In this document: one piece after another, positions 51,873 to 60,857 of the stretch
Position numbering within the stretch: position 1 is the first letter of the stretch
How the letters are laid out: each line of letters starts with the position of its first letter
NCBI RefSeq assembly: GCF_013299185.1
Contig: NZ_JAAFKG010000022.1
Coordinates: 1-64,000, forward strand
Length of the DNA: 64,000 nt
Direction of reading: 5' to 3'
Source of the DNA: Microcoleus sp. bin48.metabat.b7b8b9.023
GTDB lineage: Bacteria > Cyanobacteriota > Cyanobacteriia > Cyanobacteriales > Microcoleaceae
Translations under genes and position numbers: made by a program
The notes under the pieces: generated by a model
The model's input: the letters and a program-made list of their open reading frames with translations, nothing else
Told to the model about the DNA's origin: nothing
The model's database searches: none

Positions 51873-54800
51873 ATGACGAAGCGACAAGCCTTGGTAATTG
51901 GCATCAATGAATATCCATTTGGAGACAATCTCGCTACAGCAGCACAAGATGCCGAGAAGATTGCCCAACTTTTAGAGAAATACGGTAGCTTTGAGGTGCA
52001 TCGGTTGCCAATTTATGATAAGAGGGAAGTCTCACAAGATTTACTTGTTACCTCCCCAGAACTAGAGGCGGCTATTACCCAGCTTTTTCAGCCAAAAAGT
52101 GGCATAATTCCAGAGACGGCACTTTTGTTTTTCGCGGGTCATGGTTGGCGAAGCGAGAAAGATGGACAACCTGAAGGCTTTTTAGTCACTAGCGATGCTC
52201 TTTTTGAACATGACAGCGAAGATGGCCTGTTTTCACTGAAAAGCTTACATCAAATATTAAAAGATAGTCCGGTGCGGCAGCAGATTGTGTGGTTGGATTG
52301 CTGTCATAGCGGAGAGTTATTCAATTTTATAGAGCAGAATTTAGCAGAATTTGAGCAACAGCGAGATTTTGATCGTTGTTTTATTGCCGCTTGTCGCGAA
52401 TTTCAGCTAGCTTACGGAGGGGTGCTGACTCCTGCTTTGTTGCAAGCACTTGACCCTACTAACAAAGATGATTGTAGAATTACTAATCACACATTAAAGC
52501 CAAGGCTGGAAGCAATGCCGAATAACGCATCCCAGCATTTCGTTGTCAACAATATAGGTAGTCAAATAATCCTCACATATAAAGGTGGAGTTCGGGGTAA
52601 TATTTGTCCCTACAAGGGGTTGAAATATTTTGATTTCAATCCGACCAAACCAGAGAAAGCTGAAGACCATAGATATTTCTACGGACGTATACAACTAACT
52701 AATCAGCTTCTTGATAAGGTACGCTCTAGTAATTTTATCGCGGTAGTGGGTGCATCTGGAAGTGGTAAATCTTCGGTTGTTAGAGCTGGGTTACTGTATC
52801 AGCTCTATCTGGGCAAGATGATACCTGGAAGCGATAGATGGACAATTTATCAGCCATTTACACCTGGTATTAATCCGATTAAAAGTTTAGAGCAAGTGGT
52901 TGGAAAGCTTACAGCACCGGATGATTTAGTGCATTTCATCGAGCGTCTTCCTACTGAGCGAGTGGTGCTGGTGATAGACCAATTTGAAGAGATTTTTACC
53001 CAATGTATGGATGAAAAAGAGCGACAAAAGTTCTTTATGTACCTAATGGGTGCAGTAGAAAGTTTAGAAAATAAACTCTGCTTGGTGTTGGTAATGCGGG
53101 ATGATTTTCAACAGAAGTGTACCGATCAGGAGTATCCTGGATTACCTCACAAAATTGAAAATAATTTGGTAAGAGTTCTACGGATGAACCGCCCAGAGTT
53201 GCAAGAAGTTATTCTCAAACCTGCTGAGTTAGTGGAGCTAGAAATTGATGGCGCTTTAGTCAATGAGATGATTGCTGATGTGTTGGATTCCGCTGGCGAT
53301 TTAGCTTTGTTACAGTACACACTGACTCAATTGTGGGAAAACCGTAGTTTTAATCTTTTGACAATTTCTGATTATACCAGTCTGGGTGGCGTGCAAAAGG
53401 TGCTGGGAAACCATGCTGATACTGTTTATCAATCCTTATTGTCAGAGGAACAAAAAGCGGATGGGTTAAAGGAATCAGAGGAACAAAAAGCGGCTAGACG
53501 GATTTTTCTAGAATTGACTCGATTGAGTGAAGATGAAAACACTCCTAATACTCGTCAGCAAGTTTGGCTAAAAGATTTAGTTAATTCTCAGCAATCTGAA
53601 GAATTGGTAAATAAAGTGTTGCAGCGTTTAGCTTATGAAAAATTAGTTGTCACCAGTAAGCAAGAGTTAGAGGGACAGCGAGTTGCGGTAGTGAATATCG
53701 TCCATGAAACACTGATTCGTAATTGGGGGCTGTTAGGTGGTTGGCTGGAGGAACATCGAGAAGCACTGATAATTAAACAGCCAATTGAAGATGCAGCTAA
53801 GGAATGGCGAGATAAAGGTAAGCAGCGAGAATCGGCTTATCTGCTGCAAGGAACAAAATTGGCAAAGGCAGAGGAATATATTAAGCGTTATTCTGATTTA
53901 GTACCGCTGTCTGGATCTACTCAGGAATTTGTTCAGAAAAGTATTAAAAATAGAAAAAGGAATAGCCGTAATTTATTTGTTACAGTTTCTGTAGTAATTT
54001 TGGGATTGACTGGATTAGCTGGTTGGGCTTTTACTCAGCAAAGAATAGCAGATAAACGGAAAACCAATGCTGAAATCAATGCTGAAAGCCTTAAGCTAGA
54101 AAGTCTCCTTGCCTCTGGTGTAGATATTGAAGCGCTAATAGAAGGTTTGAAAACAGGTAAAAATCTCAAGAAATTAAGTGGAGTATTGGATGCAGATACC
54201 AAAATACGAGCTACCGCAGCGTTACAACAAGTTGTCTATGGAGTTAATGAATATAATCGATTGCAAAAATATACTGATAAAGTTGAGCGTGTTGAATTTA
54301 GCCCTGATGGCAAAACACTTGTGTATCAAGTGAACCAGTTCAATGATAAGAGAGATAAAAAATTTGATCCTGCTAACCACATAATTTTTAAGCTCTGGAG
54401 CTTAGACGGTAGAGAAATTAATAGTATTAAAGGCTCATACATTGGTTTCAGTCCAGATAGCAAAACTATTGCCTATTCTAATTTTAATCAAAACGATCTA
54501 AAACTGTTGACTTTAGATGAAAAAAAACTAAAAACTATTAAATTACAATCGACAAATTTTTTCTGTGAGAACCTAGAATACAAAACTATGATTTCCATGA
54601 ATAATGATACAGACATTATAAAACTGTGGAGTCTAGATGGACAATTACTAAAAACTATAAAAATACCTCCATACTATGGTATTGGTGACTTTAGTTGTAG
54701 TTTAGATGGTAAATTATTAGCCTTTAAAAATGGCTCAGTAGTAAATTTAGAAACATCAGAAATAAAAACTCTCAAAGAGCCACATAAAAATAATATCTGG

Positions 54801-56132
54801 GGTATCGGAATCAGCCCAAATAACAAAATAGTTGCTTCTGGCGGTAGGGATGGCACTATTAAATTATGGAATTTAGATACAGATGAAGTCAAAACCATTA
54901 AAGCAGATATAGGTCAAGTTTGGGATGTCAAATTTAGCCCAGATGGCAAAACGATTGCTGCAAGTGGAGATAGAATGATTAAGATATGGAACTTAGATGC
55001 AAAATTAGTCAAAACTCTTAGGGGAAATACCGATCTTATCCGTACTGTCAGTTTTAGTCCAGATGGTAAAATCCTCGCCTCTGGCAGTATGGATGGTACT
55101 GTAAAGCTCTGGAATTTACAAGGACAGGGACTCACTGCCCTGAAAGAGCCTAACTACGATAAGAATAATTCTGTTGAAAGTGCCAGCTTTAGTCCTGATG
55201 GTAAGTTGGTTACTTCGATAACAGGAAATGGCATAGTAAAGTTATGGGATTTGCAAGGAAGGAAACTTAAAACATTTAGTCATACCCAACAAAACGACGC
55301 ATATTCTCCTTCGTATAGTGTCAGTTTTAGCCCTGATAGTAAGACAGTATTCTCTTTGAAGACTGTTCCCTCTGCAAATGGAGATAACGGCATAATAGAA
55401 ATACGAAACCTAAATGGACAACTACTTAATACTCTGAAAACGGGTAGAGGTTTTAGCTTGAGTGCCAATGGCAAAATGATGTCTACTTCAGAGGGTGGCA
55501 TAGTGAAGTTATGGAACATAACTGGGCAGCCAATTAATAGTATAAAAGCAGATAAAAATCCGATCAATAGCATCAGTTTCAGTAGCGATGGAAAAATTGT
55601 AGCCACTTCCAATGGCAACATTATCAAGCTGTTTAATATAGATGGAAAAATAATGAAAATACTTCAAGGCGACGGTGCTTTTTTTATTCCTATTAGTCTC
55701 AGCCCAGATGGTAAAATGATTGCTGCTGCTGGTAATGATAATATGGTGAAGTTATGGAATGTGGATAGCCAAGAATTCAAAAATCTCCAAGGGCATAGTC
55801 AGCCCGTTACTAGCGTTACTTTTAGTCTGGATAGTCAGACTATTATTTCTTCTAGTGAGGATGGTACGGTAAAACTTTGGAGTTTGGAAGGACAAGAGTT
55901 AAGCACTCTGAAGGGACATATCCCTGGTGGAGTGAATGAGATTAGTCTTAGCCCGAATGGTAAAATAATTGCCTCTGCTGGTGATGATGGAACTGTTATT
56001 TTATGGAATCTAGATTTGGATGATTTAATGTCACGAGGCTGTAACTGGCTGCATGACTATTTGAAGAACAACCAAAATGTGAGTGATAGTGATAAACATC
56101 TCTGTGATGGGATTAGTAATGAGAAAAATTGA
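51873..56132 (+). CDS. Caspase - nSTAND NTPase - WD40 repeat protein
   Basis: 1419 residues. Caspase (C14) domain 1-240 with catalytic H90 (FFAGHG) and C144 (WLDCCHSG). nSTAND NTPase about 255-560: YKGLKYFDF, FYGRIQLTNQLL, Walker A GASGSGKSS (about 292-300), Walker B VVLVIDQFEEIF. A membrane-like segment (LFVTVSVVILGLTGLAGWAF, about 699-718) is followed by a WD40 propeller region (about 790-1395) with many blades ending in IKLWxL. Such proteins act as conflict sensors in filamentous cyanobacteria: WD40 sensing, STAND switch, caspase effector. Catalytic residues intact. Last codons lie in DNA similar to a Uma2 gene fragment. Confidence 0.93.
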   Translation: MTKRQALVIGINEYPFGDNLATAAQDAEKIAQLLEKYGSFEVHRLPIYDKREVSQDLLVTSPELEAAITQLFQPKSGIIPETALLFFAGHGWRSEKDGQPEGFLVTSDALFEHDSEDGLFSLKSLHQILKDSPVRQQIVWLDCCHSGELFNFIEQNLAEFEQQRDFDRCFIAACREFQLAYGGVLTPALLQALDPTNKDDCRITNHTLKPRLEAMPNNASQHFVVNNIGSQIILTYKGGVRGNICPYKGLKYFDFNPTKPEKAEDHRYFYGRIQLTNQLLDKVRSSNFIAVVGASGSGKSSVVRAGLLYQLYLGKMIPGSDRWTIYQPFTPGINPIKSLEQVVGKLTAPDDLVHFIERLPTERVVLVIDQFEEIFTQCMDEKERQKFFMYLMGAVESLENKLCLVLVMRDDFQQKCTDQEYPGLPHKIENNLVRVLRMNRPELQEVILKPAELVELEIDGALVNEMIADVLDSAGDLALLQYTLTQLWENRSFNLLTISDYTSLGGVQKVLGNHADTVYQSLLSEEQKADGLKESEEQKAARRIFLELTRLSEDENTPNTRQQVWLKDLVNSQQSEELVNKVLQRLAYEKLVVTSKQELEGQRVAVVNIVHETLIRNWGLLGGWLEEHREALIIKQPIEDAAKEWRDKGKQRESAYLLQGTKLAKAEEYIKRYSDLVPLSGSTQEFVQKSIKNRKRNSRNLFVTVSVVILGLTGLAGWAFTQQRIADKRKTNAEINAESLKLESLLASGVDIEALIEGLKTGKNLKKLSGVLDADTKIRATAALQQVVYGVNEYNRLQKYTDKVERVEFSPDGKTLVYQVNQFNDKRDKKFDPANHIIFKLWSLDGREINSIKGSYIGFSPDSKTIAYSNFNQNDLKLLTLDEKKLKTIKLQSTNFFCENLEYKTMISMNNDTDIIKLWSLDGQLLKTIKIPPYYGIGDFSCSLDGKLLAFKNGSVVNLETSEIKTLKEPHKNNIWGIGISPNNKIVASGGRDGTIKLWNLDTDEVKTIKADIGQVWDVKFSPDGKTIAASGDRMIKIWNLDAKLVKTLRGNTDLIRTVSFSPDGKILASGSMDGTVKLWNLQGQGLTALKEPNYDKNNSVESASFSPDGKLVTSITGNGIVKLWDLQGRKLKTFSHTQQNDAYSPSYSVSFSPDSKTVFSLKTVPSANGDNGIIEIRNLNGQLLNTLKTGRGFSLSANGKMMSTSEGGIVKLWNITGQPINSIKADKNPINSISFSSDGKIVATSNGNIIKLFNIDGKIMKILQGDGAFFIPISLSPDGKMIAAAGNDNMVKLWNVDSQEFKNLQGHSQPVTSVTFSLDSQTIISSSEDGTVKLWSLEGQELSTLKGHIPGGVNEISLSPNGKIIASAGDDGTVILWNLDLDDLMSRGCNWLHDYLKNNQNVSDSDKHLCDGISNEKN

Positions 56133-56160
56133 GCTAATTTTCACCTCAATATATTCTTTC
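56118..56160. repeat. Fragment of an antisense Uma2 gene
   Basis: GAAAAATTGAGCTA...ACCTC.ATATATTCTTTCC matches 56993-57034 inside the Uma2 gene at about 35 of 40 positions. It overlaps the stop of the caspase gene, so a Uma2 relic borders or forms the junction. Confidence 0.6.
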
Positions 56161-56250
56161 CTAACGTGGCTTGGCTACGCTACTGCACGATCGCCATATA
56201 CCCATGCTAAAATAAACTCAATAAATTTAAAAAACTTAGGAATAAATAAA

Positions 56251-56847
56251 ATGTCTTACAGTCAGTTCACCTTAGAAATGGTCGAACAAGTCTTTGGGCT
56301 AAGTATTATTGAAAAGCTTGATAGTTTCGCCGAAGTGCCAGAAGCTCCTATTAGTAATTTCTTAAAACAGTGTCTCGAATACAATACTCCTTTGGCATTA
56401 GAAATTTCGACAGAAAAAGCGCGATCGGAAATGATTATTGCACCAATATTGATTGAACTAAAACAGCAACTTGGATCTAAAATAAGTCTGTTTTCAGGTA
56501 GAGAATTCAATGTGGATAGTCAACAAGGGCTGATGGGATATTGTGATTTTATAATTAGTAAGTCTTCGTCTCAATTGATGATTAAATCACCCGTGATTTT
56601 AATCGTGGAAGCTAAAAATGATAATATTCAATCTGGTTTAGGTCAGTGTATTGCCGAGATGGTAGCAGCACAAATAATTAATCAACGTCAAAGTAATAAT
56701 GAAATGATTTATGGTGCTGTAACGACTGGAACAAACTGGAAATTTATGAAATTATTTGATTCTGTAGTTGAAATAGATCCTAATGAATATTTCCTGAATA
56801 ATGTCGCTAAGCTAATGGGTATATTAAGAAGTTTTATCGGCTCGTGA
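56251..56847 (+). CDS. PD-(D/E)XK nuclease-like protein next to the caspase gene
   Basis: 198 residues from ATG 56251 (the upstream in-frame part is relic DNA). Core: MGYCDFIISKSSSQLMIKSP then VILIVEAKNDNIQSGLGQCI, giving D...ExK as in PD-(D/E)XK nucleases, followed by AAQIINQRQS and YGAVTTGTNWKFM (a typical YxxxTxGxxW continuation). N-terminal ~75 residues are helical. Its position downstream of the caspase-WD40 gene suggests a defence role, but it has its own upstream gap of 118 bp. Confidence 0.72.
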   Translation: MSYSQFTLEMVEQVFGLSIIEKLDSFAEVPEAPISNFLKQCLEYNTPLALEISTEKARSEMIIAPILIELKQQLGSKISLFSGREFNVDSQQGLMGYCDFIISKSSSQLMIKSPVILIVEAKNDNIQSGLGQCIAEMVAAQIINQRQSNNEMIYGAVTTGTNWKFMKLFDSVVEIDPNEYFLNNVAKLMGILRSFIGS

Positions 56848-56876
56848 TATTAGTCTAAATTTGATTGAGAAACATC

Positions 56877-57512
56877 TTAGAGTTCTCCCGATTTTTCTTT
56901 CGCCCATGCTCGCACGGCTTTACGCAAAGAAAGCCTCCCAGAATTACGATTTTGCTCGATTAATTGCGGTATTTCTTGTATCGGAAGAGTTGGAAAAATT
57001 GAGCTAGTTTGTACCTCTATATATTCTTTCCCCGACCGTTGGTAAATTTTCAGTTCACCAGAATCATAACACCAAATTTCAGGAGCACCCAACCGAGCAT
57101 AAATTGGAAAACGACTGAGAGATTTACTTGTTACGTCTATTTCTAAAGCCAAATCAGGCGGCGGATCTTGTTCCAAATTAAACTGGAGTTTGCCACGAAT
57201 TTTTGACTCGTTTTGGAAATAGAAACAATTGTCTGGTTCTACCCCAGCTTTTTGGATTTCTCGCTTCCAAGTGGTTGACCCTAAACTTTCGTAGTCTTGC
57301 TCCAACACTTCTGCGATATCTTGAATGGAAATGCCGATCGTTTCTTTGTAGTATTCATGCTCGGGTAAGGGTGTCATAATTTCTAAAGTTCCATTATCAT
57401 AGGCGACTCTAGCAGCACGGCTTTCACCGATATCCACGAGCAAGTTCTCAAATTGTTGCCAACTGATATTATATAGAACAACTCGATCGGCACGAGGCTT
57501 AGTTAGTAACAT
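56877..57512 (-). CDS. Uma2/DUF820 family restriction-endonuclease-like protein 2
   Basis: 211 residues. SWQQFENLLVDIGESRAARV, AYDNGTLEIMTPLPEHEYYK, PPPDLALEIDVTSKSLSRFP (PD...ExD/K core) and YARLGAPEIWCYDSGELKIY are standard DUF820 features. The C-terminus (SLRKAVRAWAKEK) is usual for the family. Convergent with the nuclease-like gene upstream. Different subgroup from 38325-38912. Biological role unknown. Confidence 0.9.
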   Translation of the reverse strand: MLLTKPRADRVVLYNISWQQFENLLVDIGESRAARVAYDNGTLEIMTPLPEHEYYKETIGISIQDIAEVLEQDYESLGSTTWKREIQKAGVEPDNCFYFQNESKIRGKLQFNLEQDPPPDLALEIDVTSKSLSRFPIYARLGAPEIWCYDSGELKIYQRSGKEYIEVQTSSIFPTLPIQEIPQLIEQNRNSGRLSLRKAVRAWAKEKSGEL

Positions 57513-57826
57513 AACTTTTTATCAAAAGTGTTTGACAGGTAATCCTATTATAGCCGAAGGAAGTTCGGTAACGGATTTGCCTCTCCTCAAGGACATCCGC
57601 TTGACTGAAGAAGAAAAGACACAGAAGAGAACAGAGAGTATTCATATAGCCTTTCTCAACAAGATGAGGTATAACTGACAGCTCGATAACTGCTTAAACT
57701 AAGAGGGCTGAAGCCCAACAACATACCTCATCTTTGTGAGAACCGCTATATCTCCTGAAATAAAACTCAGTTAAATTCATCCGTCTCTCCGTGTCCAAAT
57801 CCGTGTCCTTTCCTTCTTCCTTCTGC
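57513..57826. other. Non-coding region with MITE copy C
   Basis: Holds MITE family 1 copy C (57645-57750); the rest is unremarkable, without genes or strong hairpins. Confidence 0.65.
57645..57750 (+). mobile_element. MITE-like element family 1, copy C
   Basis: Ends TATAGCCTTTCTCAACAAG and CTTTGTGAGAACCGCTATA; both ends carry the ATACCTCATCTT / AAGATGAGGTAT inverted core. Internal GAGGGCTGAAGCCCAACAAC. This copy has the best-matched ends (about 24 of 28). Confidence 0.85.
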
Positions 57827-58951
57827 TTAAAATCCCATCGCGCCAGCTACTGCTTCCAGACTCGGAGCAATCCCTTGTTTAAAGTTGTTCTTGCTGTGAT
57901 TGATTGCCGTATCTGGATCTTTTAAACCGTTACCGGTGAGCACGCAAACCACTGTTGCTCCTGTCGGAACTTGGTCTTTTACCTTCAGCAAACCAGCTAC
58001 AGAAGCGGCGCTTGCTGGTTCGCAAAAAATCCCTTCTTCAGATGCTAACAAGCGGTAAGCGTCGAGAATTTCTTCGTCGGTGACAGCAGAAAAACTGCCG
58101 CGGCTGGCTTCGGAGGCAGCAACAGCCTGTTTCCAGCTAGCAGGGTTCCCGATCCGAATTGCTGTCGCCAAAGTTTCTGGGTGCGACACTGGTGCACCCA
58201 TTACCAACGGTGCTGCTCCGGCTGCTTGGAATCCCATCATTCGCGGCAGGCGCGAACATTTATTCACTTGATGGTATTGACAAAAACCCATCCAGTATGC
58301 AGTAATGTTTCCCGCATTTCCCACGGGAATGCACAGCCAGTCGGGGGCATCGCCCAAGGCGTCCACCACTTCAAACGCGCCGGTTTTTTGGCCTTCCAAG
58401 CGGTAAGGGTTGACGGAGTTGACCAAAGTTACGGGATAATTTTCTGCCATAGAGCGGACAATTTCTAAAGCCCGATCGAAATTTCCTTGAATCGAAATCA
58501 CTTCCGCACCGTAAAGCAAAGCTTGGGCCAACTTGCCCAAAGCCACGTAACCTTCGGGAATCAACACGAAAGCCCGCATTCCCCCGCGTCTGGCGTAGGC
58601 TGCTGCCGCTGCCGAAGTATTGCCGGTACTGGCGCAAATTACAGCTTTGGCGCCGGCTTCCTTCGCCTTGGAAATCGCCATGGTCATCCCCCGGTCTTTG
58701 AAACTACCAGTGGGGTTGAGGCCGTCGTATTTCACCAGCACGCGCACGTCTCTACCGATGAGAGAGGCGATCGCCGGTGCTGGAATCAGGGGAGTATTGC
58801 CCTCTTGGAGCGTCACTACCGGCGTGGTTTCCGTCACAGGCAGGTAGGGGCGATAAGCTTCGATCAAGCCCGGCCAGCCGTAGTGTTTCGGCGAGGCTGC
58901 GCGGGCAGCGGAGTTAGCAGCAGAGTCAGTAGCAGGTAGAATCAGGGTCAC
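57827..58951 (-). CDS. thrC: Threonine synthase
   Basis: 374 residues, PLP-dependent; converts O-phospho-L-homoserine to L-threonine. PLP lysine K85 in [11 protein letters not shown], asparagine loop [14 protein letters not shown], phosphate-binding [12 protein letters not shown], and C-terminal [14 protein letters not shown]. Length (~370) and motifs fit the short plant/actinobacterial-type cyanobacterial enzyme. Monocistronic here, with threonine aldolase and threonine deaminase elsewhere in the window. Start ATG 58951; the Ala/Ser-rich first 20 residues may be a spacer. Confidence 0.96.
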   Translation of the reverse strand: MTLILPATDSAANSAARAASPKHYGWPGLIEAYRPYLPVTETTPVVTLQEGNTPLIPAPAIASLIGRDVRVLVKYDGLNPTGSFKDRGMTMAISKAKEAGAKAVICASTGNTSAAAAAYARRGGMRAFVLIPEGYVALGKLAQALLYGAEVISIQGNFDRALEIVRSMAENYPVTLVNSVNPYRLEGQKTGAFEVVDALGDAPDWLCIPVGNAGNITAYWMGFCQYHQVNKCSRLPRMMGFQAAGAAPLVMGAPVSHPETLATAIRIGNPASWKQAVAASEASRGSFSAVTDEEILDAYRLLASEEGIFCEPASAASVAGLLKVKDQVPTGATVVCVLTGNGLKDPDTAINHSKNNFKQGIAPSLEAVAGAMGF

Positions 58952-59071
58952 GATGTCAATGGTTTCTAGGCTTTGCCAAGGAATTTACACTAATTTTAGC
59001 TCGATCGGTTAATTTAATGTTTGATACGATCGGTTCAGGTTAAAGTAACTTAATGGTGTGAATGTGTAGAT

Positions 59072-59359
59072 ATGTCTACTCAATTACTAATGTCAAATAA
59101 TTCATCCACTCTTTCTCGGCCTCAAGTCACGGCTAGCAATCCCGAAATCGCTAGTTCGGCTCCGCTATCGACGGGTTTTGCCCGCAAACTTGATTCGGTG
59201 AAGTGTCCCTACCAAGCCGATCAGCAAGTTAAGTTTCTGCACCTGCAAGCAGAAATCGACTCCTTGCTGCTGCAAGTCCAAACCCTCAAACAGCAGCGCT
59301 CTGTTGCTTGTTCTCAAGTTGCGATCGGCAAAACTTCTGCTGTGGGCAACGGCAATTAA
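59072..59359 (+). CDS. Small hypothetical protein with C-terminal helix
   Basis: 95 residues. N-terminal half Ser/Thr/Pro-rich and probably disordered (STLSRPQVTASNPEIASSAP); then CPYQADQQVKFLHLQAEIDS plus LLLQVQTLKQQR, a short coiled coil of a kind common in cyanobacterial small proteins. Alternative ATG at 59090. Function unknown; upstream of desA by 236 bp, probably not co-transcribed. Confidence 0.6.
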   Translation: MSTQLLMSNNSSTLSRPQVTASNPEIASSAPLSTGFARKLDSVKCPYQADQQVKFLHLQAEIDSLLLQVQTLKQQRSVACSQVAIGKTSAVGNGN

Positions 59360-59595
59360 CGGCAACTCGTGCTAATTGTGCCGCCCCTGTGGTATAAAAA
59401 GTAAAGTTTTGTTAACCGCAGTTTTTTAACCAAAAGCGCTAGCCATTTAATCTGCGGCTAGCGATCGCTAGCATTTGCCAAAACGTGCTTGCCTACTGCT
59501 CAACTCGTCTGCTAATTGTCGGTAGCGAGCTGATATTTTACTGCGATAATTTTGTTAAGCCATCCAGATGGCACACGGAGAGTAGACATCAATTT

Positions 59596-60648
59596 ATGAC
59601 AGCATCGATCGAAAAACCACTAAATTTGACATCCGCAAGCGCCGCGTCCAACCTGCGCCTCAAAGATATTCTCAAAACCCTGCCGCGCGAAGTATTTGTC
59701 AAAAACCGCCGCAAAGCTTGGACAAAAGTCATCGTCAACGTTCTTCTAGTTGCTGTCGGTTATTTTGGCCTAGCAGTATCACCTTGGTATTTACTGCCCC
59801 TAATGTGGATTTTCACAGGTACCGGATTAACCGGTTTTTTTGTGATCGGCCACGACTGCGGACACCGGTCATTTGCCAACCGCCGCTGGGTAAACGATTT
59901 AGTCGGACATCTGGCATTTCTGCCGTTAATTTTTCCGTTTCACGCATGGCGTCACGGACACAATTACCACCACAAGCACACCAACAAAATTGGTGAAGAT
60001 AATGCTTGGCAACCGATGACAGTAGAAAGCTACGCAGCCGCACCCAAAGCATTACAAATAGCTTATAGTTTAATCTTCGGCCCGCTGTGGTGGGTTGGCT
60101 CGATCGCCCACTGGGCAAAAGTACACTTTATGTGGTGGCGCTTCAAAGAAGGTCAACAACGCGAACAAGTGCGGTTTTCGGTTTTTGTGGTTTTGATCGG
60201 TGCTGCGATCGTATTTCCGACTTTAATTGCTACAACAGGCATTTGGGGATTCATCAAATTTTGGTTGATGCCTTGGATGGTTTACCACTTCTGGATGAGC
60301 ACCTTCACCATTGTTCACCACACAGCGCCAGACATTTCATTTAAATCACCAGAAGAATGGAACGAAGCCCAAGCCCAACTATCGGGAACAGTTCACTGCG
60401 ACTATCCCCGCTGGGTTGAGTTTCTGTGCCACGACATTAACGTGCACGTTCCCCACCACCTTTCAACTGCTATACCCTGGTACAACTTGCGCCTAGCCCA
60501 CAGCAGCTTAAAAGAAAACTGGCAACCTCATCTCTATGAAACCAAATTTTCTTGGTCTTTAATGAAGCGGATTGCAGACAACTGTCACCTGTACAACCCC
60601 GCTGGTGGCTATCTAACATTAGAGGAATTCAACGCTCAAACCAAATAA
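59596..60648 (+). CDS. desA: DesA-type acyl-lipid delta-12 fatty acid desaturase
   Basis: 350 residues, integral membrane enzyme that inserts a double bond at carbon 12 of lipid-bound oleate, using ferredoxin. Three histidine boxes: HDCGH (86-90), HGHNYHH (120-126), HVPHH (284-288). Four membrane segments (about 45-62, 68-84, 196-216, 222-242). ATG 59596 is chosen because the family N-terminus starts near there; the frame is open to 59485 but that part is not conserved-looking. DesA helps cold adaptation. The terminator-like hairpin follows. Confidence 0.92.
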   Translation: MTASIEKPLNLTSASAASNLRLKDILKTLPREVFVKNRRKAWTKVIVNVLLVAVGYFGLAVSPWYLLPLMWIFTGTGLTGFFVIGHDCGHRSFANRRWVNDLVGHLAFLPLIFPFHAWRHGHNYHHKHTNKIGEDNAWQPMTVESYAAAPKALQIAYSLIFGPLWWVGSIAHWAKVHFMWWRFKEGQQREQVRFSVFVVLIGAAIVFPTLIATTGIWGFIKFWLMPWMVYHFWMSTFTIVHHTAPDISFKSPEEWNEAQAQLSGTVHCDYPRWVEFLCHDINVHVPHHLSTAIPWYNLRLAHSSLKENWQPHLYETKFSWSLMKRIADNCHLYNPAGGYLTLEEFNAQTK

Positions 60649-60671
60649 GTTTGAAACGCGATAAATCTCCG

Positions 60672-60704
60672 AAAAACCCGGTTTTGTTTAACAAACCGGG
60701 TTTT
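60672..60704 (+). terminator. Rho-independent terminator-like hairpin after desA
   Basis: AAAACCCGGTT and AACCGGGTTTT, a short TTG..CAA loop, then TTTTCTC. 24 bp after the desA stop; another copy of the AAACCGGGTTT palindrome family. Confidence 0.75.
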
Positions 60705-60720
60705 CTCAATCATAAAGTAT

Positions 60721-60775
60721 GTTGTTGCGCTTCAGCGCTCTTTAATATCTTAAGAGAGCGCTGAAGCGCAACAAC
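60721..60775. repeat. 21-bp perfect hairpin
   Basis: GTTGTTGCGCTTCAGCGCTC plus T (60721-60741) and its exact complement (60755-60775), 13-nt loop; the stem extends with two mismatches. Lies between desA and the ParA-fusion gene. Comparable in build to 34016-34084. Confidence 0.9.
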
Positions 60776-60857
60776 GTACCTAATAAAATTCTCAATATTT
60801 GTTTGCGATTTTCTGCCGCGACACACCCTACGACTAAAATCTAAAATCTAAAATCCA

